Origin: Treponema brennaborense
Lineage (GTDB): Bacteria > Spirochaetota > Spirochaetia > Treponematales > Treponemataceae
Length of the DNA: 64,000 bases
Direction: 5' to 3'
NCBI GenBank assembly: GCA_023666275.1
Contig: JAMPCJ010000009.1
Location: 62,001-126,000 of the forward strand
Shown: positions 16,426-23,828 of the stretch, one piece after another
How the letters are laid out: every line of letters starts with the position of its first letter
Position numbering within the stretch: position 1 is the stretch's first letter
Made by a program: the position numbers and the translations under genes
The notes under the pieces: generated by a model
Databases searched by the model: none
Seen by the model: only the letters and a program-made list of their open reading frames with translations
Told to the model about the DNA's origin: nothing

Positions 16426-17233
16426 ACTGAAAAGCGCGCTCGCTGCCGCCGATTCCGTTTTAATCGGTGCCGGTGCGGGACTTTCGGCGGCGGCGGGATT
16501 TACGTACAGCGGAGAAAGGTTCCGTAAATACTTTGGCGATTTTAACGAAAAGTACGGAATCACCGATATATATTCGGGCGGATTTTATCCGTTCGAAACG
16601 TCGGAAGAATATTGGGCTTGGTGGGCAAGGCATATTTTTTATAACCGTTATGTCGATGCGCCCAAGAGCGTGTATAAAAAACTGTTCGAACTTGTAAAAG
16701 ACAAAGACTATTTTGTGCTGACGACAAATGTGGATCATTGCTTTCAAAAAGCGGGCTTTGACAAACAGCGGCTTTTCTACACGCAGGGCGATTACGGCCT
16801 GCTTCAATGTTCCGTGCCGTGCCATAAGCAGACTTACGACAACGAAGAACTTGTCCGCCGCATGGTCGCCGAACAAAAAGACATGCGCATTCCGTCTGCT
16901 CTCATCCCGTATTGTCCGAAATGCGGCAAGCCGATGACGGTTAATTTGCGCTCGGATGATACTTTCGTGCAGGATAGCGGCTGGGACAGCGCCTGCGCGC
17001 GGTACGAAAAATTTATTGCGGAACATAAAGACGCAAAAATGCTTCTGCTCGAACTCGGCGTCGGAATGAATACGCCTGTCATTATCAAATATCCGTTTTG
17101 GCGTTTTGCCAATCGGAATCCGAAAGCAACTTACGCCTGCATCAACTACGGCGAAGCTTCGTGTCCGCCGCAAATCGAAAAGCGGTCTGTTTGCATTAAC
17201 GCAGACATAGATGCGGTTTTAAACAGAATGTAA
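16382..17233 (+). CDS. sirTM: Class M sirtuin (SirTM), protein ADP-ribosyltransferase
   Basis: Protein of 283 residues. It has the NAD-binding GAGAGLSAAAGF and the TTNVDHCFQKAG segment of the sirtuin fold. At the position of the catalytic His it reads FYTQGDYGLLQC, so Gln replaces His, which is the mark of SirTM enzymes that transfer ADP-ribose rather than deacetylate. A CPKC pair can bind zinc. The start overlaps the macrodomain gene by 44 bases, so the writer and eraser of ADP-ribose are coupled. In described SirTM operons the target is a lipoylated GcvH-like protein modified by a dedicated lipoate ligase; neither gene is present in this window. The target here is unknown. Confidence 0.9.
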   Translation: MKFTKDCSQKRETDKLKSALAAADSVLIGAGAGLSAAAGFTYSGERFRKYFGDFNEKYGITDIYSGGFYPFETSEEYWAWWARHIFYNRYVDAPKSVYKKLFELVKDKDYFVLTTNVDHCFQKAGFDKQRLFYTQGDYGLLQCSVPCHKQTYDNEELVRRMVAEQKDMRIPSALIPYCPKCGKPMTVNLRSDDTFVQDSGWDSACARYEKFIAEHKDAKMLLLELGVGMNTPVIIKYPFWRFANRNPKATYACINYGEASCPPQIEKRSVCINADIDAVLNRM

Positions 17234-17248
17234 TTTCGGTACTGCCGA

Positions 17249-17725
17249 TTACAAAATTTTTTCCATGCCGATTTTTTGTGTGTGCATGCCGATTTTTTCG
17301 TAAAACGCGGCGGCGTTTTTATTGTCCGCCCATACGTTCAGCGTTACATTGTAGCAGCCGTTCTTTTTTGCAAAATCAATCACGTAATTGTACAGCAGTC
17401 TGCCGATGCCTTTGCCGCGGCAGTTTTCGTCCACGCATAAATCGTCGATATACAGTGTCTTTATATCGGTGTGCGACGGTTCGCTGTTGTTTATGAAGAC
17501 GCAGAAAGCATAGCCTAACACCGTGCCGTTTTCGGCGGCAGCGAAGACGGGTTTGGTTTTGTCTTTGAGAATCTGCTCCAGCTGTTTGTCGGTGTATTTT
17601 CTTGCGCCCGCAATGAACAAATCGGGGCGCGCGTCGCTGTGAACTTTATGGACTTGATAAAGCAGGCGGGCAAGGCTTTCGATATCAGCCGCTTCGGCTT
17701 TTCGTATTTCGATATTGCTGTTCAT
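17249..17725 (-). CDS. GNAT-family N-acetyltransferase
   Basis: Protein of 158 residues with the GNAT fold. The N-terminal EIRKAEAADIESLARLL, the acetyl-CoA pyrophosphate loop CVDENCRGKGIGRLLYN and the C-terminal WADNKNAAAFYEKIGM are all present. The substrate cannot be inferred. The gene is convergent with the sirtuin gene, with 15 bases between the stops. It is not clearly part of either neighbouring operon. Confidence 0.9.
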   Translation of the reverse strand: MNSNIEIRKAEAADIESLARLLYQVHKVHSDARPDLFIAGARKYTDKQLEQILKDKTKPVFAAAENGTVLGYAFCVFINNSEPSHTDIKTLYIDDLCVDENCRGKGIGRLLYNYVIDFAKKNGCYNVTLNVWADNKNAAAFYEKIGMHTQKIGMEKIL

Positions 17726-17772
17726 GCATTCAGTATATCATGCTGCGAAAAAAATGCAAAACAAAAACACAC

Positions 17773-17810
17773 GTTAAAAATCCGCACAGCATTTTGTGCG
17801 GATTTTTAAC
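17773..17810 (-). terminator. Intrinsic terminator downstream of the MATE gene (bidirectional)
   Basis: A perfect 16-bp inverted repeat (GTTAAAAATCCGCACA and its complement) encloses a 6-base loop. The T-rich end of either arm can act as the run of U. Confidence 0.75.
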
Positions 17811-17926
17811 ACGTATTCGCCGCTGTATTTGCAAAAAATCCTCGGAAATGTTTTGCGGACAATTGCGCGGATTTCGCAGGATACGGCTGCGCGGTTTTGT
17901 TTTCGGGCAGGACAATCGAAACGAAA

Positions 17927-19936
17927 TCAGGAAAGTTCTGTCCGATTATTTTTCGCCCGAATATAATTTATTATAATCTCTGCGCTTTGTTCGGCACCGA
18001 TTGAACTGTCAAGACACAAATCGTAATTTACGCTGTCGCCCCATTTCTGTCCGGAAATATTTTCGTAATAAGCGGAGCGGGCTTTGTCGGAATGATATAT
18101 ATTTTTCTTTGCTTCTTCTTCGCTGTCGCCGTATATTTTCATAACGCTTTTTACGCGGTATTCTTCCGGAGCGGAAATAAAGATTTTTACGATATTCCGA
18201 TAATCGCGCAGAACATAATCGGCAGCTCTGCCTACGATAACGCAGCTGCCGCTGTCGGCGATTTTGCGGATAATTTTATCCTGCGCGGCAATGGCCTGCT
18301 GAACTACTTCGGTACTTAAATATAAGCGCCGCAGTATATCGGGCGAGTTTGCGTTGATGTCGGAAATAAATTCTTTGTCAAGCCCGCTTTCCTGTGCGGC
18401 AAGCGCTGTCATCTCTTTGTAGTAGAACGGTATTTTCATTTTTTCCGAAACAAGTCTGCCGATTTGTTTGCCGAACGATCCGTGCTGTCTTGCAATAGTA
18501 ACGACAACGCCGCTTGCCGACGGCTGAATAACCGTATCTGCGATGCTGCTGTGCGGCGTCTGTTTCAAAGATTTCATAAATACCGCCGTCAATATAACGG
18601 TTACCGTCATGGCGATAAAATCGGCTATCGGTGCGGAGCATAAAATTCCGTCGATTCCCGCAAATACAGGCATTATGCAGATAAGCGGAATGAAACAGAT
18701 AATATCCCGTATAAGCGAAGTCAAAACGGCGAAAACAGGCTTGCCCGATGCCTGAAAGAATATGGACGACATTTTGATTGTGCAGGTGAATGTTACAAGC
18801 GAAAGAAATATGCGGAATGTTTTCTGCGCAAAGTCCCAGTAGTCGTCCGGATTCGGTATATTCGTGGGTCTGCCGAACATTCCGACAACTGCGTCCGGCG
18901 CGAGTTCGAACAACAATGTTGCGGCAATGCCGGTAACAAGCGTGCATTGCAGAATCGACTTGTATAATTTTTTTACGCGTCCCGTATTTTTTGCGCCGAT
19001 GTTGTAGCCGATGATAGGCTGGCATCCGAGTACGACGCCGACAACGATATTGATGATAACGGTAAAGACTTTGCTTTCTATCCCGATAACGGCGATGGGA
19101 ATGTCCGCGCCGTAGTGCGACATGGAACCGTATTTCGCAAGCATGATATTGCAGACAAGCGAAATGGCGACAATCGTTATTTGCGTTATAAAAGACGATA
19201 AGCCGAGTTTGATTGCTTCCGCAAACACGTTGAATTTCGGAACAAAGCTTTTAAGCTTCAGGCGGAACGTTTTGGTGCGGAATAAATAAATTATGCTGAT
19301 AACAAACGAAACAGCCTGTCCGATAACTGTTGCCCAGGCCGCGCCCGACATGCCCCAATGAAAAGCAAAAATGAATACGGGATCGAGTATGATATTGATT
19401 ACCGCGCCTGCCAGCATCGAAAACATCGACCAATTCGGACTGCCGTCTGCGCGGACAACGGCGTTTATCATATTCATAAGCATATAGATTGGGAAGAAAA
19501 CGAGTATTATATTAAAATATTCCACCGCATAGCCGATGCTGTTTTCCGACGCGCCGAATAAAGTTAAAATTCGAATTTTAAGCGGATAAAATACCGCAAG
19601 CAGAATGATGCTGGCGGCAAGCGTTGCGATTATGCCCGTGCCGACGCATTTGTGCGCGTTTTCGTTGTCGCCGCGTCCTTGATGAATGTTCAGATATGCG
19701 GCGCATCCGTCGCCTATCCACCAGGCAAACGCCTGCGCTATTATGAATATCGGGAACACAATCCCCGCCGCCGCATTGCCGAGTGTCGAAAGTTCGCTGT
19801 TGCCGACGAAAATTTGATCGACGATATTGTATAACGCGCTGACCAATAAAGACAGTACGCACGGAATACAAAATTTCAGCATCAGTTTGGGGATATTTTC
19901 GGTACCCAAAAAATTTGACTGCTCCTGCTTCTCCAT
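17927..19936 (-). CDS. MATE-family transporter with C-terminal cytidylate-kinase-like domain
   Basis: Protein of 669 residues. Residues 1-455 or so form a 12-helix MATE efflux protein (NFLGTENIPKLMLKFCIPC at the start, then LVSALYNIVDQIFVGN). Such proteins exchange Na+ or H+ for cationic drugs or metabolites. Residues from about 470 on form a cytidylate-kinase-like domain: VVVTIARQHGSFGKQIGRLV, CVIVGRAADYVLRD, DKARSAYYENISGQKWGD and NYDLCLDSS. The P-loop of true cytidylate kinase is not conserved, so this tail may be regulatory. I place the start at the ATG at 19936, 7 bases after GGAGG. The leader upstream contains an attenuator-like hairpin. Confidence 0.88.
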   Translation of the reverse strand: MEKQEQSNFLGTENIPKLMLKFCIPCVLSLLVSALYNIVDQIFVGNSELSTLGNAAAGIVFPIFIIAQAFAWWIGDGCAAYLNIHQGRGDNENAHKCVGTGIIATLAASIILLAVFYPLKIRILTLFGASENSIGYAVEYFNIILVFFPIYMLMNMINAVVRADGSPNWSMFSMLAGAVINIILDPVFIFAFHWGMSGAAWATVIGQAVSFVISIIYLFRTKTFRLKLKSFVPKFNVFAEAIKLGLSSFITQITIVAISLVCNIMLAKYGSMSHYGADIPIAVIGIESKVFTVIINIVVGVVLGCQPIIGYNIGAKNTGRVKKLYKSILQCTLVTGIAATLLFELAPDAVVGMFGRPTNIPNPDDYWDFAQKTFRIFLSLVTFTCTIKMSSIFFQASGKPVFAVLTSLIRDIICFIPLICIMPVFAGIDGILCSAPIADFIAMTVTVILTAVFMKSLKQTPHSSIADTVIQPSASGVVVTIARQHGSFGKQIGRLVSEKMKIPFYYKEMTALAAQESGLDKEFISDINANSPDILRRLYLSTEVVQQAIAAQDKIIRKIADSGSCVIVGRAADYVLRDYRNIVKIFISAPEEYRVKSVMKIYGDSEEEAKKNIYHSDKARSAYYENISGQKWGDSVNYDLCLDSSIGAEQSAEIIINYIRAKNNRTELS

Positions 19937-19976
19937 AAAAAGCCTCCGAATAAGATTTTGCCGTCTTTGTCGGAGT

Positions 19977-20095
19977 AAAGAGCGCGTGAAACCTGCGGAG
20001 AACATAAAAAAATAAGAGCGCAGAAACCGTCGAATTTCTACGCTCTTTTGCTGTTCAACGCCGATGATTTTATCAAATTTCAAAAAAATTATCAA
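19977..20095 (-). promoter_or_regulatory. Promoter and probable transcription attenuator of the MATE gene
   Basis: Read on the minus strand, TTGATA (20095-20090) and TAAAAT (20072-20067) are 17 bases apart. The leader that follows holds arm 1 (20048-20035, AAGAGCGTAGAAA type), arm 2 (20026-20014, TTTCTGCGCTCTT) and seven T, forming an intrinsic terminator about 75 bases before the ATG. Arm 3 (19992-19977, GTTTCACGCGCTCTTT) can also pair with arm 1, which would prevent the terminator. This three-arm layout is typical of an attenuator that switches the gene on under a signal. The signal is not known. Confidence 0.6.
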
Positions 20096-20114
20096 ATATG
20101 CAAATGCATAACGG

Positions 20115-20153
20115 ACAAAAAATAAAAAAGACTGCCGGAAGTCAGCGGCAGCC
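20115..20153 (-). terminator. Intrinsic terminator of rny
   Basis: On the minus strand GGCTGCCG (20153-20146) pairs with CGGCAGTC (20137-20130) through one G-U pair and is followed by TTTTTTATTTTTT. It starts 30 bases past the rny stop. Confidence 0.8.
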
Positions 20154-20183
20154 TTTTGCGGAAATAATACGGCGCGGAATTTA

Positions 20184-21713
20184 TCAGCGGGCGTATTCTA
20201 TGATGCGGGTTTCCCGAATCATCGTTATTTTTATGCGTCCCGGATAGCGCAAATCGGTTTCGATTTGCTTGGCGATTTTCCGCGCAAGCTCTTTGACGTC
20301 GCCGTCCGGGATTTTTTCGTTGTTGACAAGCACGCGGAGTTCCCGTCCTGCCTGTATTGCGAATGCTTTTTCCACACCGGGGAAGTTTTCCGCAATTGTT
20401 TCCAGATTTTCAAGGCGCTTGACATAGTTGTCCATTGTTTCGCGGCGCGCCCCCGGTCTTGCGGCGGAAATGGCGTCTGCGATTTGCACAATCACCGCTT
20501 CTATGCAGTCGGGTTCGATATCGTTGTGGTGGGAACCGATGGCATTTATGACGCGCTGGCTTTCGCCTATTTTCCGAGCCATTTCCATGCCCACTTCCGC
20601 GTGGTTCTGGTCGGAATCGTTTTCCGCTCCTTTGCCTATGTCATGCAGCACGGCGGCGCGCTGTGCCAGTTCCCTGTCGGCGCCGATTTCCGCAGCCAGC
20701 ATTCCGGCGATAATTGCCACTTCTTTCGAATGCACCAGCACATTCTGTCCGTAACTTGCGCGGAAATGCAGACGTCCCAAAGCACGGACGCCGTCCTGAT
20801 TCATATTGTGAATGCCCAGATCGAACAGTACTTTTTCGCCTTCTTCGTAAATGCGCTGCTGGATTTCCCGCGTTACTTTCTGCACGATTTCTTCGATGCG
20901 GGCGGGATGAATGCGCCCGTCCGTAATGAGGCGTTCCAAAGAAACTTTCGCGATTTCCTTGCGCACCGGATCGAAGCACGAAATAACGACGGCTTCCGGC
21001 GTATCATCGATGATGATATCGACGCCGGTAAGTGTTTCGAGCGTTCTGATGTTCCGCCCTTCGCGTCCGATAATGCGGCCTTTCATTTCATCGCTCGGCA
21101 GAGAAACCGTAGCGACGGTAATGTCGCTCGTTGTTTCCGTCGCGATGCGCTGGATTGTCGCGACCAGAATATCCCGCGCTTTTTTCTCGGCGGAAAGCTG
21201 CGCTTCCTGCTCGATTTTATTCAGCAGCGCCTGAGCATCGTGCCGCGCATCGTTTTCGAGATTTTTGATAATCAGGCCTTTCGCTTCCTGAGCGGTCAGC
21301 CCGGATATGCGTTCGAGTTCCTGACGGTAGTGCTCTTCTTCGTTTGACAGCGCTTCTTCCCGTTTTTTTATCTGATCTTCGCGTTTTACAAAAGACTGCT
21401 CTTGATCGTTTAACTCCTGCGCCCGCTTATCCAGCGTTTCTTCTTTGACTGTCAGCCGATGTTCGTACCGCTGCAGCTCGCCGCGCCGTTCCCGATTTTC
21501 CCGTTCCTGTTGGTTGCGTTCCCGAATGAGTTGATCTTTCGCTTCTAATAAAATTTCTTTTTTTTGTGCTTCTGCTTCTTTTACAGCATCTTGTTTTACA
21601 CGTTCTGCTCTTTGTTCGGATGCAGATAGTTGAAATCTGGCGTACAGCCAGCGAATAGTCCATCCAAGAACAATTCCAATTACCGGAAGGGAGATGTATA
21701 AAAGTACATCCAT
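20184..21713 (-). CDS. rny: Ribonuclease Y
   Basis: Membrane-bound endoribonuclease of 509 residues that starts bulk mRNA decay. It has an N-terminal membrane anchor (LLYISLPVIGIVLGWTIRWLY), then about 150 residues of charged coiled coil. A KH RNA-binding domain follows (SLPSDEMKGRIIGREGRNIR), then an HD phosphohydrolase domain with VLHDIGKG and SHHNDIEPD. The C-terminus RIKITMIRETRIIEYA is highly conserved. Length is normal. It has its own promoter and terminator, so it is monocistronic. Confidence 0.97.
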   Translation of the reverse strand: MDVLLYISLPVIGIVLGWTIRWLYARFQLSASEQRAERVKQDAVKEAEAQKKEILLEAKDQLIRERNQQERENRERRGELQRYEHRLTVKEETLDKRAQELNDQEQSFVKREDQIKKREEALSNEEEHYRQELERISGLTAQEAKGLIIKNLENDARHDAQALLNKIEQEAQLSAEKKARDILVATIQRIATETTSDITVATVSLPSDEMKGRIIGREGRNIRTLETLTGVDIIIDDTPEAVVISCFDPVRKEIAKVSLERLITDGRIHPARIEEIVQKVTREIQQRIYEEGEKVLFDLGIHNMNQDGVRALGRLHFRASYGQNVLVHSKEVAIIAGMLAAEIGADRELAQRAAVLHDIGKGAENDSDQNHAEVGMEMARKIGESQRVINAIGSHHNDIEPDCIEAVIVQIADAISAARPGARRETMDNYVKRLENLETIAENFPGVEKAFAIQAGRELRVLVNNEKIPDGDVKELARKIAKQIETDLRYPGRIKITMIRETRIIEYAR

Positions 21714-21746
21714 TTTGTTCCTCCGACTAGGATTAGTTCATTCTAT

Positions 21747-21775
21747 ATAATAGCATAATCCGTATGCGTTGTCAA
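21747..21775 (-). promoter_or_regulatory. Promoter of rny
   Basis: On the minus strand TTGACA (21775-21770) and TATTAT (21752-21747) have a 17-base spacer, 34 bases before the rny ATG. Confidence 0.75.
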
Positions 21776-21805
21776 ATTGACGTGATAAAGACCGTGCGGT
21801 GCGCG

Positions 21806-22318
21806 TTATTTCGAAAATGCCCGAAGCAGACGGCGCGCGGTTTCCCGATCTGCCGAAGATGCGCAGCGGATATCGACGGTTTCTCCCTTCTGCGTAATAA
21901 TCCGCACAATGCACGCCGCGCTGCCGCCGGAATCTGCGGCGTTTTGCGGCGTCTCCGGTTCCGCAAGGGTGTATATGTCGCTTTTTTTCAGGAGACGTCC
22001 GCCGGCAATGAGCGCATCCGCATAAATGCCTGCTTTTCCGCACAGCAGCAGTTCCTGCGTCATACTGTACGCGGCGAGAACGGGAATGCAGCAAATTACT
22101 ATATGAATGTAGGTTTCGAATGTTCTGAAGCACTGTAAAATCGGCAGCAGCGGCGTGCAGGCAAGCACGATTATCGGAAGCACGGAAGACTGCGGTTCCG
22201 GCAGTTTCAGCGCGCACGTTCCGAGTTTTCGATCGAGGCTTTTTTTTCTGAACGGCAAAGACAATGCCATTGCGGCGAGTGCGCACAATGACACGGCAGC
22301 CGGTATTACGCTGTTCAT
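21806..22318 (-). CDS. Membrane protein of unknown function upstream of rny
   Basis: Protein of 170 residues from the ATG at 22318. The longer frame lacks a start signal. It has two or three membrane segments in the first 100 residues (IPAAVSLCALAAMALSL, then SVLPIIVLACTPLLPIL and IHIVICCIPVLAAYS). A soluble C-terminal part follows (LLLCGKAGIYADALIAGGRL, then IYTLAEPE and RIITQKGETVDI). The tail looks like a small PH-type or DUF-type domain, but I cannot name the family. It lies upstream of rny on the same strand, but rny has its own promoter. Diverges from the lipoprotein gene at 22.5 kb. Confidence 0.65.
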   Translation of the reverse strand: MNSVIPAAVSLCALAAMALSLPFRKKSLDRKLGTCALKLPEPQSSVLPIIVLACTPLLPILQCFRTFETYIHIVICCIPVLAAYSMTQELLLCGKAGIYADALIAGGRLLKKSDIYTLAEPETPQNAADSGGSAACIVRIITQKGETVDIRCASSADRETARRLLRAFSK

Positions 22319-22500
22319 GTCGGATAGTATAGCCGATTTTGCGGCTTTTTTACAGAAGCGCAGGGGATATTTTCGGCGGGACGTATTCACGCGGACATTG
22401 TCCGATTCGGCGGCGGGCAGCGCGGCACTGCGGATTAAAAGCGGTGTATATGCTTTCCGCCGGCTGGAAATCGGCTTCTTTTTATGATATGATTTCCGCC

Positions 22501-23826
22501 ATGAAAAAGCATGCGTTATTTCTGTGCGCCGCGGCGCTGTGCGCGGCAGCAGTTTGTGCGTCGTGTTCCCGCATTATGGGGCACGGCGTTTTGTTATGGT
22601 CCATTCCCGAACAAGAACTTTTCGGCGGCGATATTATTCCCGTGTATATAAAATCGAACATAAATCAAGTATACGTAGCTGCGAAACCCGGTTCGGGCGG
22701 AAAATTCGAGATTCCGCTGTGGCAGATTACCCAGCCTGTTTCAAAGAAAAAAGCGGAACTTGAGGCGGAAAAATACCGCGAATACCGTTATATGTACGCG
22801 CGCGTCAAATACGACGGGCTGCCGATTCGCTTTGAGCCTGTAAATACCGCACGGCAGGTATATCGGCTCAGAAAAGATGAAATTATTAAAATTCTGTATA
22901 AAGGCTCCGGCGTGGAAGTTCGTTCCGGAAATTCGCAGCTGGAAGGCGATTGGTTCCGCGTTTTAACGGGCGACGGAACACAGGGCTGGTGCTTTTCGTA
23001 CAATTTGGATTTATACGACGAAACGCACGGAAATTCCGCGGCGGAACAAACTGCCGAAACAGATGCGGTTCTTGACAAAATGATTGAAAAAAAATGGTAT
23101 CCGGAAAATTACGCTTCCATGATTCGGCACAACAAAATAGATCTTTCGCAAATGGATGTATCGTACGGATTTAATTTCGGAACGCTGACAAAACAGGTTT
23201 CCCTGTCTGTCCCCGGTTTTTCGCGCAGCTTTCCGTATAAAGGCATAACCCGTTCCGCCGGCAATGTCTATGTGCTGGACGAAACTCCGTTTACGGCAGC
23301 GCTTCATAACGATGATCTGCTCGCCGTGCAGTATATTGACGAAAAAGGCATGGCAAAGTCATACAATTTTGTTTCGTTAAAAGAAAATATCGGCGATCTG
23401 ATAAACGGCGAGCTGAAACGCCGCCGTCAGCTGTATCAGTCACTGCAGTCGTTCGGACCTGATTTTTCGAGCTCCAATTACGGAATTCTGCAGTTTGCCG
23501 ATGACAACCGCTTTATCTGGAGCGGCTATCAAATGCTTGTTCCCGATGTAATTCCGAAGTCGGCAAAAGGAACGGGAACCGCCGAATTCAAGTATTTTCT
23601 GGATACGCCGCTTGATGTATCGTTCGACGGAATTATTACGCTGCTCTTCGACGGCGCCGAAAAAGAAGTAAATTTTCTTTATAAAATAGAAGAAGATCAC
23701 CAAAAACTGCGCAGCGGACTGCGTTTTGAAAGCGCGGAGCGTGCGAAATTCGCGGGAACAACCGTAACGGCGCGGAATGCGAATGCTTTGGTTATTTTCT
23801 TTGAATGCGCGTATAAGGAATACTGA
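22501..23826 (+). CDS. Lipoprotein with SH3-like domain
   Basis: Predicted lipoprotein of 441 residues. The signal peptide (KKHALFLCAAALCAAAVC) ends at a treponeme-type lipobox with the Cys in CASCSR. Residues from about 90 to 155 look like a bacterial SH3 domain (GLPIRFEPVNTARQVYRL, then RVLTGDGTQGWCFSYNLDLY), which often binds peptidoglycan or peptides. The rest is a conserved treponemal region without known motifs. The start at 22501 is the only ATG giving a signal peptide. It lies 2 bases before the ABC-F gene and is probably cotranscribed with it. Function unknown; likely cell-envelope. Confidence 0.8.
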   Translation: MKKHALFLCAAALCAAAVCASCSRIMGHGVLLWSIPEQELFGGDIIPVYIKSNINQVYVAAKPGSGGKFEIPLWQITQPVSKKKAELEAEKYREYRYMYARVKYDGLPIRFEPVNTARQVYRLRKDEIIKILYKGSGVEVRSGNSQLEGDWFRVLTGDGTQGWCFSYNLDLYDETHGNSAAEQTAETDAVLDKMIEKKWYPENYASMIRHNKIDLSQMDVSYGFNFGTLTKQVSLSVPGFSRSFPYKGITRSAGNVYVLDETPFTAALHNDDLLAVQYIDEKGMAKSYNFVSLKENIGDLINGELKRRRQLYQSLQSFGPDFSSSNYGILQFADDNRFIWSGYQMLVPDVIPKSAKGTGTAEFKYFLDTPLDVSFDGIITLLFDGAEKEVNFLYKIEEDHQKLRSGLRFESAERAKFAGTTVTARNANALVIFFECAYKEY

Positions 23827-23828
23827 TT

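Noticed and set aside
20265..21347. Long + strand open frame across rny (360 codons)
   Set aside because: Shadow frame; the minus strand encodes a full RNase Y with KH and HD domains.
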